Assembly (NCBI GenBank): GCA_029252045.1
Contig: JAQXCD010000020.1
Span: forward strand, 186,001-250,000
Source of the DNA: Sulfitobacter sp.
GTDB lineage: Bacteria; Pseudomonadota; Alphaproteobacteria; Rhodobacterales; Rhodobacteraceae
DNA length: 64,000 nt
Direction of reading: 5' to 3'
Position 1 is the stretch's first letter. Each line of letters starts with the position of its first letter. Below are positions 26,227-34,709 of the stretch, piece by piece. A program made the position numbers and the translations under genes. Below the pieces are notes generated by a model. It saw nothing but the letters and a program-made list of their open reading frames with translations, was not told the origin of the DNA and searched no databases.

Positions 26227-26657
26227 CGGGCGGCGCACTTGCCGCTTGGGATCCGTCCCTCAAGGTGTTCCTCAAACGCAGCGTGATTATCTCTGCGATC
26301 ACGGTTGTTGCCGTTTTGTTGGTGGGGCGTATCATCGGTGTCTGGTCGGACAATTGGTATGTCTTCTATATCGGGCCTGTTCTCGTGTTGATCTATAGCA
26401 CCCTGATCGAGGACCCGAACCGCTGGCGTCTGGCGCGACGCAGCCGGTGGTATTTGCAATCGGATGCAGTAATTCACAACGGGCCGGAGGGCGAAGCCCG
26501 CATCCCGCTTTCCGATATAGTGGACATACGCACACGTTTCGGGTGGAGCGTTGTACTCTTCCTCAAGGGCGGAATGCGCGTAAGTATGGCCTACCTGCCG
26601 GATAGCAAAAACGTGGCCCTGCAAATTCGCGCCGCGCGCGAGCGCCTGATGCCATGA
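26223..26657 (+). CDS. PH-domain-like membrane protein
   Basis: 144 residues: two transmembrane helices (about 20-38 VIISAITVVAVLLVGRIIG, about 45-60 WYVFYIGPVLVLIYST), then a compact beta domain (YLQSDAVIHNGPEGEARIPL, WSVVLFLKGGMRVSMAYL) of PH-like appearance ending in a helix. It overlaps neighbours by 4 bp on both sides. No family named with confidence. Confidence 0.8.
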   Translation: MTGGALAAWDPSLKVFLKRSVIISAITVVAVLLVGRIIGVWSDNWYVFYIGPVLVLIYSTLIEDPNRWRLARRSRWYLQSDAVIHNGPEGEARIPLSDIVDIRTRFGWSVVLFLKGGMRVSMAYLPDSKNVALQIRAARERLMP

Positions 26658-27166
26658 ACGATCCATGGGACGGCATTCTGGAAAAAGGCGAGACGATCCT
26701 CTGGCAGGGACGACCCGACCCTGTGTTTGCCATGAACCGTGATGAAGGCATTATGATGCTGTTTGGTCTCGCCTTCAGCGGCTTTGCGGTGGTCTGGATC
26801 GCCATCGTCATGGCTTCTGGTGCATGGTTCTGGCTGGTGGGGCTTATCCATTTGAGTGTTGGCATATGCCTCACGCTCTATGCCGTTTTTCGCGACACAG
26901 TTGCCCGCCGCTACAGCTATTACACGCTGACCACCCGGCGCGCGATCATCGGCCTGTCCTACCCTTGGACCAAACCAAGCCTGCGCAAAATCCGCATTAC
27001 ACCCCGAACCAAACTCAGCACCGATCACGAGCACACTGTCGTCTTTGGCCTCCCCGGCCGAAGCAAGCGCCATCCCTATCCAACACGCGCGCCGCAATTC
27101 TCGCGCATTGACGATGCGGAAAAAGTGTACCACCTCATGTTGCAGATCCAGAAAGAGACGCCATGA
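26654..27166 (+). CDS. PH-domain-like membrane protein, paralogue of 25067-25558
   Basis: 170 residues. ILEKGETILWQGRPDPVFAM, two transmembrane helices (about 36-55 and about 60-80), then RRYSYYTLTTRRAIIGLSYP and a short beta domain. The 'ILWQGRP' and 'YTLTTRRAI' blocks match the first small gene after pyrB. It overlaps the dihydroorotase homologue by 4 bp. Function unknown. Confidence 0.82.
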   Translation: MNDPWDGILEKGETILWQGRPDPVFAMNRDEGIMMLFGLAFSGFAVVWIAIVMASGAWFWLVGLIHLSVGICLTLYAVFRDTVARRYSYYTLTTRRAIIGLSYPWTKPSLRKIRITPRTKLSTDHEHTVVFGLPGRSKRHPYPTRAPQFSRIDDAEKVYHLMLQIQKETP

Positions 27167-28449
27167 CCCTTCATTTTATCAACGCCACTCTGATTGACCC
27201 CGAAAACGGAACCGAGTTTGAAGGCTCGGTGAGCGTGGAGGGCGACCGTATCACCGCGGTGACAAAGGGCGGTATTGCAAACCCCAAAGGCAAGATCATT
27301 GACTGTGGCGGCAAATATCTTGCGCCCGGCATTGTCGATCTGGGCGTCAAGGTTTGCGAGCCGGGCGAGCGGCACAAGGAAAGCTATCGCTCAGCCGGAC
27401 TGGCCGCCGCAAAAGGGGGCGTAACCACCATGATCACCCGCCCCGACACCACACCCGCCATCGACAGCCCTGAGGTACTGGAGTTTGTTACACGCCGCGC
27501 GAATGAGGCCGCACCCGTTCATGTTTTGCCGATGGCCGCGCTGACCAAAGGCCGGATCGGCCGCGAGATGACCGAGATAGGCTTTCTGATGGATGCTGGC
27601 GCCGTCGCCTTTACGGATTGCGATCATGTGATCACCGACACGAAGGTTTTCGCCCGCGCACTGACCTATGCCTGCAGCCTTGGCGCGCTGGTTATCGCCC
27701 ATCCGCAAGAGCCGATCCTGAGCAAAGGCGCCGCCGCCACCTCTGGCAAGTTCGCGTCCCTGCGGGGCCTGCCAGCTGTGTCGCCCATGGCCGAGCGGAT
27801 GGGGCTAGACCGTGACATTGCCCTGATCGAGATGACGGGTGCGCGCTATCACGCGGACCAGATCACGTCTGCGCGGTCGCTGCCGGCACTGGAACGCGCC
27901 AAGCGCAACGGGCTGGATGTGACCGCAGGCGTGGGCATCCACCACCTGACACTGAATGCGCTGGACGTGGCCAACTACCGGACGTTCTTCAAGCTAAAAC
28001 CCCCCTTGCGCGACGAGGACGACCGCATTGCGATGGTCGACGCCGTGGCATTGGGGTTAATCGACATCGTGTGCTCCATGCACACGCCACAGGACGAAGA
28101 AAGCAAACGACTGCCATTTGAGGAGGCCGCCTCGGGCGCTGTCGGTCTGGAGACGCTTTTACCCGCTGCCTTGCGCCTCTGGCACGCCGATATGATTACC
28201 TTGCCACAATTGTGGCGTGCGATGTCGTTCAATCCGGCGAAACGGCTCGGCCTACCCTCAGGACGGCTGGAAGCGGGAGCACCTGCAGATTTGGTCCTCT
28301 TTGACGCACATGCGCCATTTGTTATGGATCGTGCCACACTACTGTCAAAATCACGCAATACCCCGTTTGACGGTGTGCGCATGCAGGGTAAGGTACTGTC
28401 CACATATGTCGCCGGTGCCTGCGTCTATTCTGTTGAAACTGGAAGGTGA
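27163..28449 (+). CDS. Dihydroorotase homologue lacking catalytic residues (PyrX-like)
   Basis: 428 residues with the amidohydrolase fold and type I dihydroorotase length. Many family blocks are intact (GGVTTMITRPDTTPAID, VTAGVGIHHLTLN, ASGAVGLETLLPAALRLW). Key metal and catalytic positions are not: the usual D-x-H-x-H reads D59-L-G-V-K63, the His of the 'cHvSt' block is Gln233 in ADQITS, and the catalytic 'TDHAP' block reads SMHTP with Met306 for Asp. It is therefore unlikely to be an active dihydroorotase. In Pseudomonas a similar inactive homologue (PyrX/pyrC') is a structural partner of aspartate carbamoyltransferase, which suits its place in the pyrB operon. Confidence 0.85.
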   Translation: MTLHFINATLIDPENGTEFEGSVSVEGDRITAVTKGGIANPKGKIIDCGGKYLAPGIVDLGVKVCEPGERHKESYRSAGLAAAKGGVTTMITRPDTTPAIDSPEVLEFVTRRANEAAPVHVLPMAALTKGRIGREMTEIGFLMDAGAVAFTDCDHVITDTKVFARALTYACSLGALVIAHPQEPILSKGAAATSGKFASLRGLPAVSPMAERMGLDRDIALIEMTGARYHADQITSARSLPALERAKRNGLDVTAGVGIHHLTLNALDVANYRTFFKLKPPLRDEDDRIAMVDAVALGLIDIVCSMHTPQDEESKRLPFEEAASGAVGLETLLPAALRLWHADMITLPQLWRAMSFNPAKRLGLPSGRLEAGAPADLVLFDAHAPFVMDRATLLSKSRNTPFDGVRMQGKVLSTYVAGACVYSVETGR

Positions 28450-28452
28450 ACC

Positions 28453-29058
28453 ATGCCGCTTGTTGAAAGCTCCCTTATTGTGCTCATGATCTGGGCCGTT
28501 CTCGGCTATCTGATCGGCTCGATCCCGTTTGGCGTGGTGGTCACAAAGGTGATGGGACTCGGTAATCTGCGCGAAGTAGGTTCGGGCAATATCGGGGCCA
28601 CAAACGTTCTGCGGACCGGATCAAAACCGGCAGCAATTGCAACCCTGCTACTCGACGGCGCAAAAGGCGCGATTGTCTTGCTCTGTGCCCGTGCATTTGC
28701 CGGTGAGGACGCGGCGCAGGTTGCCGCCCTGACCGCCATGATCGGGCATTGCTATCCGGTCTGGCTCAAGTTCAACGGCGGCAAGGGGGTCGCAACCTTT
28801 CTTGGGATATTGCTGGCTCTCGCGTGGCCTGCGGGCATTGCGGCCTGCGTTATTTGGTTGATTGCCGCTGGTCTGACGCGCATGTCCTCTATGGGGGGCC
28901 TAGCAGCAGCGGCGGCTTCCGGCATTCTGGCCGTACTATCGGGGCATGGCACAGCTTACCTGCTGTGTACGGTGCTGACCATGATCGTGTTCTGGCGCCA
29001 CCGTGCAAATATCACCCGTATTCGTGCCGGGACTGAACCAAAAATCGGCCAAAAATAG
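28453..29058 (+). CDS. plsY: Acyl-phosphate glycerol-3-phosphate acyltransferase PlsY
   Basis: 201 residues, polytopic membrane protein. GSIPFGVVVTKVMG, REVGSGNIGATNVLR and WLKFNGGKGVATFLG are the three conserved PlsY motifs facing the active site. It transfers the acyl group from acyl-phosphate to glycerol 3-phosphate, the first step of phospholipid synthesis. It starts 3 bp after the dihydroorotase homologue and is likely the last gene of the pyr operon. Confidence 0.95.
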   Translation: MPLVESSLIVLMIWAVLGYLIGSIPFGVVVTKVMGLGNLREVGSGNIGATNVLRTGSKPAAIATLLLDGAKGAIVLLCARAFAGEDAAQVAALTAMIGHCYPVWLKFNGGKGVATFLGILLALAWPAGIAACVIWLIAAGLTRMSSMGGLAAAAASGILAVLSGHGTAYLLCTVLTMIVFWRHRANITRIRAGTEPKIGQK

Positions 29059-29129
29059 CGGCATTACCGCCGCCCCTTAGCCTGTGTGGCCCGTAAACTG
29101 GCCGAACTTCTGGAAAGAGTGAGTGTGTT

Positions 29130-29783
29130 ATGAAGCAAATGGTATTTTGCTGTGCCCTGATCGTCGGAGCCCCCGCAGCGGCAGAAACTTATTCCGTCTC
29201 TCTTGGGGGCAAAACGCTAGGGCAACTCAGCTACGTCGGCGCAGGTAAAAAGGTAACGCTTAGCTCGACCCTGGACAATACGCCGCTAGGGGTCTTCAAC
29301 GGCACCTTTGTCGGCACCAGTACAGGAAGTGTGACAAGCAGCACATTTACCGGTGACAGCAAATCCTCCCGCAAACAGCGTGTTGTCGAGGTGAAGATTG
29401 CCAAAGGCCGTGCAATAGAAACGACCATCACTCCTGTGGATGAGTTGACCGAGCTTTCGGATATCACCCTTGTACCGGCAGGTATAATGGACCCTGTGCG
29501 CGCGATGGGCCAGTTGTTTCACGCCAAAGGCTGCCCCGAAGCCGTACAAATGTATGATGGCCGTCGCGTGGTCACCATGCGGTCTGACGCCGGAACCCAG
29601 ACAGGCGATACGCTGATATGCGCTGTCAGCTACAAGGTCACCGCCGGGCCCGGCCACCTCTCCCCTCTTGGTATTTCATCCGCCAAGATGGCGCTGATCT
29701 ACGATGTCTCGGAAGGTCAGCAGGTGCTGCAGAACCTCAAGATTTCCTCCGGTATTTTCAGCGTCTCCCTCGACCGCCAATAG
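29130..29783 (+). CDS. Exported protein, DUF3108-like
   Basis: 217 residues with a signal peptide (MKQMVFCCALIVGAPAAAET, cleavage near AAA). The mature protein is beta-rich with the pattern seen in DUF3108 (YSVSLGGKTLGQLSYVG near the start, SLSLST-like strands, and IMDPVRAMGQLFHAKGCPE, MYDGRRVVTM in the middle). Two Cys (KGCPEA, LICAVSY) could form a disulfide. Its own promoter region of 70 bp separates it from plsY. Role unknown. Confidence 0.75.
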   Translation: MKQMVFCCALIVGAPAAAETYSVSLGGKTLGQLSYVGAGKKVTLSSTLDNTPLGVFNGTFVGTSTGSVTSSTFTGDSKSSRKQRVVEVKIAKGRAIETTITPVDELTELSDITLVPAGIMDPVRAMGQLFHAKGCPEAVQMYDGRRVVTMRSDAGTQTGDTLICAVSYKVTAGPGHLSPLGISSAKMALIYDVSEGQQVLQNLKISSGIFSVSLDRQ

Positions 29784-29834
29784 GAGCGCATTCTGCGGTT
29801 GACGATGTTTCTTACATTACTGATTGTTTCTGAT

Positions 29835-29854
29835 ATTTCTGTAATTACAGAAAT
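29835..29854. promoter_or_regulatory. 20-bp palindromic operator upstream of the GbsR-like gene
   Basis: ATTTCTGTAATTACAGAAAT is a perfect palindrome ending 19 bp before the regulator's ATG. The core contains TGTAAT, a possible -10, so binding would block RNA polymerase. A near-identical copy lies after the gene (30423-30442). Together they indicate autoregulation and control of the following small operon. Confidence 0.75.
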
Positions 29855-29873
29855 TATAAAATGAGTCGCAGCG

Positions 29874-30407
29874 ATGCACCTGACACCCGCCATGCAAAAC
29901 TTTATCCTCCACTGGGGGGACATGGGTGCCAAATGGGGTACCAACCGTTCAGTTGCGCAAATCCACGCGCTGCTGCACATCGCCCCCGATCCGCTCAGCG
30001 CGGCGGAGATTTGCGACCTGCTCAATCTGGCGCGCTCGAATGTATCCAACGGGCTGAAGGAACTGCAAAGCCTCGGTATGGTCAAATCCCAGCGCAAACT
30101 GGGCGACAGACGGGATCACTTCACCTCGATCCGCGACATGTTCGAACTGGTCAACACCGTGATCGAAAGCCGACGCGAGCGGGAATACCTTCCCACCTTG
30201 CGTGCCTTGGAAGAGGTCCAGCGCGAGGCCGAAGCAGATGCCACCCCGACTGCTGTGAAGCTGCGGATCAAGGAAACACTCGACATAATGCAGATGTTTG
30301 ACGGTTGGTACACTGATGTCTCGCGCCTGCCCCGCTCCGTTCAGATGGCAGCCCTCCGCCTTGGCGGCCGCATCGCGCGCTTCCTGCCAAAGGGCAAGGA
30401 CGGCTAA
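29874..30407 (+). CDS. GbsR/MarR-family transcriptional regulator
   Basis: 177 residues. GbsR-type opening TPAMQNFILHWGDMGAKWGT followed by a winged helix (ICDLLNLARSNVSNGLKELQ is the recognition region) and the wing KLGDRRDHFTSI, then a helical C-terminal dimerisation region. Members repress osmoprotectant or transport genes in other bacteria; the ligand here is unknown. Two matching palindromes bracket the gene. Its downstream targets appear to be small hydrophobic proteins (30477-31292). Confidence 0.9.
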   Translation: MHLTPAMQNFILHWGDMGAKWGTNRSVAQIHALLHIAPDPLSAAEICDLLNLARSNVSNGLKELQSLGMVKSQRKLGDRRDHFTSIRDMFELVNTVIESRREREYLPTLRALEEVQREAEADATPTAVKLRIKETLDIMQMFDGWYTDVSRLPRSVQMAALRLGGRIARFLPKGKDG

Positions 30408-30422
30408 TAGTTTTACCCGTCT

Positions 30423-30442
30423 ATTTCTATAATTACAGAAAT
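30423..30442. promoter_or_regulatory. Second copy of the GbsR-type operator, with a TATAAT -10
   Basis: ATTTCTATAATTACAGAAAT differs from the first copy at one base, and that change makes a consensus -10 (TATAAT, 30428-30433) inside the operator. No good -35 is visible at 16-18 bp. It lies 34 bp before the next gene, so it should control 30477-31292. Confidence 0.75.
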
Positions 30443-30476
30443 AAACGGCGCGCAAGAAATTCAAAAAGGACCCAAA

Positions 30477-30910
30477 ATGCACACTCTCATAAATCCGCCG
30501 CCGGTCCCATATCCCGCCCGCTATATCATTAATCCGGTTGCCTTCTGTCTGGCGCTGGTTGGCGGACCGCTGATCTGCACCGCCCTCACATTCTGGATTC
30601 TGATCCCTATCTTTGCGCTTGTCCTTGGCGGCCCTGTCTATCTGGTCGTCGGCACACCCGTCTTAATCTGGTACTTGCGCCGCAATGACGGCGAACCGGG
30701 TGATCTGGCATTCCTTGCCTTCATGGTCATGGCCGCACTGCTGGTCCTGTTTGTCGGCTTTGGCTTTGCTACATCCAAAATGACATACTGGACGGCGGCC
30801 TCGTACTCGCCGCGTTCGGCCTGATCTTTGCGCCTGTTTGGGCATTGTTCTTTGGCAGCATCTACCGCCGATACCGCCGCGACTTCTTTGCCAAGCCGCG
30901 CCCGATTTAA
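30477..30910 (+). pseudogene. Membrane protein gene with an apparent 1-bp frameshift
   Basis: The frame opening at 30477 (AAAAGGACCC before the ATG) gives MHTLINPPPVPYPARYIINP and three transmembrane helices, reaching LLVLFVGFGFATSK, then stops at 30824 after a non-helical tail. From about 30775 a different frame continues as YIQNDILDGGLVLAAFGLIF, then APVWALFFGSIYRRYRRDF, ending at TAA 30908-30910. That continuation completes a fourth helix and a basic tail, and ends 31 bp before the next gene. The pattern fits loss of one base near 30775-30790 relative to an intact gene of about 144 codons. A sequencing error or a programmed -1 shift cannot be excluded. The 115-residue truncated product may still be made. 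Confidence 0.65.
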
Positions 30911-30941
30911 CCCTCACCATACTACCGAAAGGAAACATACC

Positions 30942-31292
30942 ATGTTTGTACTTGCAGCTCTCTACATCGCTCTGGGCTTTGGCGGACTGGCCGCTCTGGC
31001 TATTATGATCCTGCGCATCGGCGCCCTGTTGGGTGAATGCCCGCAAAGCCGCGCCACTGCCCGTGCAGGAGCCGTCACCATCGCCACCGGATTCAGCGCC
31101 ATTGGCGCCGGCGGGGTGATCCTGATTGGTGCCGCACTCGCCCTACTGGCCCAAGCACCGATGGCGGGCTTTCTGGTCGTCCTTGGCTTCGCGGCCCTTT
31201 GCCTAGGGCTGGGTTTCACCCATGCCATCAGCACCCTGCGCGCTGTGATGTTTGACGCGCAGGACAAGGTGCCACCCGCGATACCTGCATAA
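30942..31292 (+). CDS. Small membrane protein of unknown function
   Basis: 116 residues with three transmembrane helices: MFVLAALYIALGFGGLAALA, then AVTIATGFSAIGAGGVILIG and AGFLVVLGFAALCLGLGF, ending in a charged tail. The ATG at 30942 is chosen because GAAAGGAAACATACC precedes it; the frame is also open upstream but that part overlaps the previous gene's frameshifted end and is not membrane-like. Same small operon as the frameshifted gene, behind the GbsR-type operator. Confidence 0.75.
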   Translation: MFVLAALYIALGFGGLAALAIMILRIGALLGECPQSRATARAGAVTIATGFSAIGAGGVILIGAALALLAQAPMAGFLVVLGFAALCLGLGFTHAISTLRAVMFDAQDKVPPAIPA

Positions 31293-31427
31293 TTCCAACA
31301 TAGCGAGATCGGGGCCAGCAGTTCTGTCGGCCTCCGTTTATGACAAACCACCAATTTGCCCCATTCTACCCCACATTGTGCCACAGGCCGCGATCATCGT
31401 TCTTGTGAACAGTAAATTGGATATGAC

Positions 31428-32003
31428 ATGGGCCCCTTCACGGATATCACCACAGTTTTTGTTAAGACATTCAAATTTTCAGGTCGCGCCAGCCGGAGCA
31501 AATATTGGTGGTATACCCTTTTTTACAATGTCATCATTATGGTCTGCGGATTTGTTGATGTGGCAATGATTATCGACTTGCTACAACAAGAAGACAAAGC
31601 TGCTATAGAAGCGCTTAGTATATTTGATTATACATCGACCTTTGCATGGATATTGACAATTCCCCCCGTCATCAGCCTGACAGTCAGACGCTTGCATGAT
31701 GCTGGCTTCTCAGGTTTCTGGGCGCTTCTCTTTTTCATTCCATTAGGCATTTTTGCCCTACTCGTGATGCACATGCTGCCCAGCCGCTCCGGAACTTCGG
31801 TACACGGCACGCCTGCGTCCGGCCCAGTTGCGGATAGAACAGGCAAGCCCATGACTGTGGATTCTCATAAACGCGCAATGCAGGGCTATGCTGTGCTGTT
31901 TGACAAAGACAAACCCGTGACCGCTGAAATGCAGGCCGCACGGAAGGCAGAGGTCGCGGACTACTACCGTAGCCGCGTTCTCAAAGCGTCACCTTCAGCT
32001 TAA
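31428..32003 (+). CDS. DUF805 membrane protein
   Basis: 191 residues. FKFSGRASRSKYWWYTLFYN is the DUF805 N-terminal signature, followed by helices to about residue 115 and the block ISLTVRRLHDAGFSGFWALL. The last 75 residues are a soluble, charged tail (KPMTVDSHKRAMQGYAVLFD). DUF805 proteins are widespread inner-membrane proteins without a defined role. The local base composition is slightly more AT-rich than its neighbours. It converges on gshA with 7 bp between stops. Confidence 0.88.
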   Translation: MGPFTDITTVFVKTFKFSGRASRSKYWWYTLFYNVIIMVCGFVDVAMIIDLLQQEDKAAIEALSIFDYTSTFAWILTIPPVISLTVRRLHDAGFSGFWALLFFIPLGIFALLVMHMLPSRSGTSVHGTPASGPVADRTGKPMTVDSHKRAMQGYAVLFDKDKPVTAEMQAARKAEVADYYRSRVLKASPSA

Positions 32004-32010
32004 TCGCCTA

Positions 32011-33381
32011 TTAATAGGAAAAATCACCGTAAATACGGCTCAGATCGCCGTTCCACTCGCCGTTGTAGCAATCCCGCAGCTCGTCGGCGGGTGTTTTTCC
32101 GGTCTCGATGCTTTCTTTCAGCGCGTTGAGGAAGTGCGTCTCGTCCGGTACCAAGCCGCCCGCACCACTGCGCGCGCGCGCCTTCAGGCCCGCCTCTGAC
32201 AGCGCCACAGTTTCACGGGCCAGATCAATCATCTTGATCCCGTTCACTTCCGCCTGAAGCCCGTCAACCGAGGCCGCAACCCGCAGCGCGTCCCGTGTCT
32301 CGGCGTCCCAATCCTTCACAAGATCCCAAGCACCATCCAGCGCGTTCTGGTCATACATAATGCCAACCCAATAGGCAGGCAGCGCGCATAGACGGCGCCA
32401 CGGGCCACCATCGGCACCGCGCATCTCGATGTATTTTTTCATGCGCGCTTCGGGGAAGGCTGTGGTCAGATGGTCAGCCCAATCGCTCAGCGTCGGCGTC
32501 TCGCCCGGCAGGGCAGGCAGCTTGCCCGCCATAAAGTCACGGAAGGACATGCCCAGCGCATCGATGTATTTTCCATCGCGGTAGACAAAATACATCGGTA
32601 CATCGAGGGCATAGTTCACCCAGGCTTCAAACCCGAAACCCTCTTCGAAGATGAACGGGATCATGCCTGTGCGGGCATTGTCCAGATCACGCCACACACG
32701 GCTGCGCCATGACTTATGGCCGTTCAGCTTGCCCTCAAAAAACGGGGAGTTGGCGAACAGCGCAGTGGCAACAGGCTGCAACGCCACGGCCACGCGCATT
32801 TTCTGCACCATGTCCGCCTCGGAGCCAAAATCAAGGTTAACCTGAACCGTACAGGTCCGGCGCATCATGACGCGGCCCATCGTACCGACCTTGGTCATGT
32901 AATCATTCATCAATTTGTAGCGGCCTTTGGGCATCAGGTCCATCTGCTCATGCGTCCAGACAGGGGCAGCACCCAACCCAATAAAGCCAACACCAATCTC
33001 GTCCGCGACATCTTTGACTTCGCGCAGGTGCGTGCTCACCTCATCGCAGGTCTCGTGAATCGTCTCGACGGGGGCGCCCGACAACTCCAACTGGCCACCC
33101 GGCTCAAGCGAGACGTTCGCGCCATCCTTAACCAACCCGATCAACTTGCCGCCCTCTTCTACAGGGGTCCAGTTGTGACGGTCGCGCAGACCTTCCAGCA
33201 TCACCCGAATCGAGCGTTCACCCTCATAGGGAAGGGGCAGCAGCGTGTCCTTACAGTAGCCAAATTTCTCGTGCTCGGTGCCGATGCGCCATTGATCCTT
33301 GGGCTTGCAGCCTTCTGCAAGGAACTCGGCCAGTTGGTCAAAGTGTTCAATTGGGCCGCCGCCGGATTGTGGGATAGACAT
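32011..33381 (-). CDS. gshA: Glutamate-cysteine ligase (plant/alphaproteobacterial type)
   Basis: 456 residues. GTEHEKFGYCKDTLLPLPYE, LEPGGQLELSGAPVETIHET and MKKYIEMRGADGGPWRRLCA are hallmarks of the GCS2 family of plants and alphaproteobacteria. It joins glutamate and cysteine in the first step of glutathione synthesis. The ATG at 33381 is preferred to a GTG three codons upstream because GGAG sits 8 bp from it. Last gene of an rsmE-hypothetical-gshA run; the glutathione link suits the MaiA isomerase at 62551, which uses glutathione. Confidence 0.94.
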   Translation of the reverse strand: MSIPQSGGGPIEHFDQLAEFLAEGCKPKDQWRIGTEHEKFGYCKDTLLPLPYEGERSIRVMLEGLRDRHNWTPVEEGGKLIGLVKDGANVSLEPGGQLELSGAPVETIHETCDEVSTHLREVKDVADEIGVGFIGLGAAPVWTHEQMDLMPKGRYKLMNDYMTKVGTMGRVMMRRTCTVQVNLDFGSEADMVQKMRVAVALQPVATALFANSPFFEGKLNGHKSWRSRVWRDLDNARTGMIPFIFEEGFGFEAWVNYALDVPMYFVYRDGKYIDALGMSFRDFMAGKLPALPGETPTLSDWADHLTTAFPEARMKKYIEMRGADGGPWRRLCALPAYWVGIMYDQNALDGAWDLVKDWDAETRDALRVAASVDGLQAEVNGIKMIDLARETVALSEAGLKARARSGAGGLVPDETHFLNALKESIETGKTPADELRDCYNGEWNGDLSRIYGDFSY

Positions 33382-33436
33382 GCTTGGCACTCCGCTGTGG
33401 GTTTGGTCCGCAGCCTTGCGGAGAATCTATGGGTCG

Positions 33437-33961
33437 TCAATGCAGCAGGGCGTGGGCAGGACGCAAGGGCTTGCGTTCCCAAATCACAACGGCGTGGCCG
33501 CGCTTTGCCCGCATCTCGGTCAACATACGTTCCGTCCGCAGGCCGGGCAATGTGGCGAATGCATCAAACAGCGCATCCGATCCGGCAGCGTTTACAGGGA
33601 TCAGCACACCCGCCTGTTCGGGTGCATCCAGCCGCCAATGCGGCGGCGTCATACTGGCATCCAGCGTAAGGCGTTCCAGCGCGTTCAAAGCCACCACCCC
33701 GCCCGTAAGCGGACCGAAATATGAGATCTGCCCCTCATCGACCTGAACAGCACCCGGCCCGTCATCCGCCCCCCGAAACCGCGCCCGCTGGACGCCGACA
33801 AGGCACAATGCACCACCGGCAAGGACCAGCGCCCACCCCGGCAATAGCAGAAGCCGTCCGGGACCAATGATCCACCATAGGCCCAGCAGGCCCAAACCGG
33901 ACCCGACGATGACTTCGCGCCAGCGCCACAGTGCTGCTTTGGCTTCGGGTCTGAAAAACAT
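33437..33961 (-). CDS. Membrane protein of unknown function
   Basis: 174 residues. Two close transmembrane helices near the N-terminus (IVGSGLGLLGLWWIIGPG and LLLLPGWALVLAGGALCLVG) precede a soluble beta/alpha domain (GAVQVDEGQISYFGPLTGGV, LNALERLTLDAS, RGHAVVIWERKPLR). The domain order is like the PH-type membrane proteins elsewhere in the window, but no motif makes this firm. It lies 10 bp after rsmE and 55 bp before gshA. Confidence 0.78.
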   Translation of the reverse strand: MFFRPEAKAALWRWREVIVGSGLGLLGLWWIIGPGRLLLLPGWALVLAGGALCLVGVQRARFRGADDGPGAVQVDEGQISYFGPLTGGVVALNALERLTLDASMTPPHWRLDAPEQAGVLIPVNAAGSDALFDAFATLPGLRTERMLTEMRAKRGHAVVIWERKPLRPAHALLH

Positions 33962-33971
33962 CGTGTGCCCC

Positions 33972-34697
33972 TTACGTCCAATCGCCGAATTTTTGCTGCC
34001 AAACGGTCATTGCTGCCACAGCGGCGGTATCTGCCCGAAGAATCCGCGGCCCAAGCGATACCGCGACAGAATGCTCCAGACTGTTCAATTTTGCCCGCTC
34101 GCGCTCCGAAAACCCGCCTTCCGGCCCTATAAAGATTGCCCAAGTTCCAACGGCCTCACCGCTCAACAGCGAGGACGCGGATGTGACCAGCGCCTCGTCG
34201 CAGAACATAATCCGGCGCGCTGGGTCCCAGCCCTCCATTACACGCGCGAATTTCTCCATCTCGACAACTTCGGGCACATAGGTGCCACCACATTGCTCAG
34301 CCGCCTCAACGGCATGGGCCTGCAAGCGGTCGCATTGGAAACGCCCTGAATTGGTGTATTCAGTTTGCACCGCGACGATCCGCGCAGCGCCCATTTCCGT
34401 GGCTTTTTCAACGATAAAATCAGTGCGCGCCTTTTTAATCGGGGCAAAGCACAGCCACAGGTCGGGCGGCATTTGCAGCGGCTTAGTTTGCACATTGCAT
34501 TGCAACACACCGCCACGCTTGCCCGCCTCGACGATCTCGGCGCGCCATTCGCCATCGGTGCCATTAAACAGCAAAACAGCCCCGCCCACGCCCTGCCGCA
34601 TCACCCCGAAAAGGTAATGTGCCTGCGCGCGGTCCAAAGGAACCGATTGCCCCGACCCCAAAGGGTGCTCTACATACAGTCTGATTTTCGCGTCCAT
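33972..34697 (-). CDS. rsmE: 16S rRNA m3U1498 methyltransferase RsmE
   Basis: 241 residues, normal length. KIRLYVEHPLGSGQSVPLDR is the PUA-like start; FAPIKKARTDFIVEKATEMG and IGPEGGFSERERAKLNSL are the SPOUT-methyltransferase motifs around the knot. It methylates N3 of U1498 in 16S rRNA. The start MDAK at 34697 is taken from family alignment; the ribosome site is weak. Only 12 bp separate it from the divergent ubiA start, so each gene's promoter must lie inside the other's coding region or overlap it. Confidence 0.93.
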   Translation of the reverse strand: MDAKIRLYVEHPLGSGQSVPLDRAQAHYLFGVMRQGVGGAVLLFNGTDGEWRAEIVEAGKRGGVLQCNVQTKPLQMPPDLWLCFAPIKKARTDFIVEKATEMGAARIVAVQTEYTNSGRFQCDRLQAHAVEAAEQCGGTYVPEVVEMEKFARVMEGWDPARRIMFCDEALVTSASSLLSGEAVGTWAIFIGPEGGFSERERAKLNSLEHSVAVSLGPRILRADTAAVAAMTVWQQKFGDWT

Positions 34698-34709
34698 AAG
34701 GATGGATAT

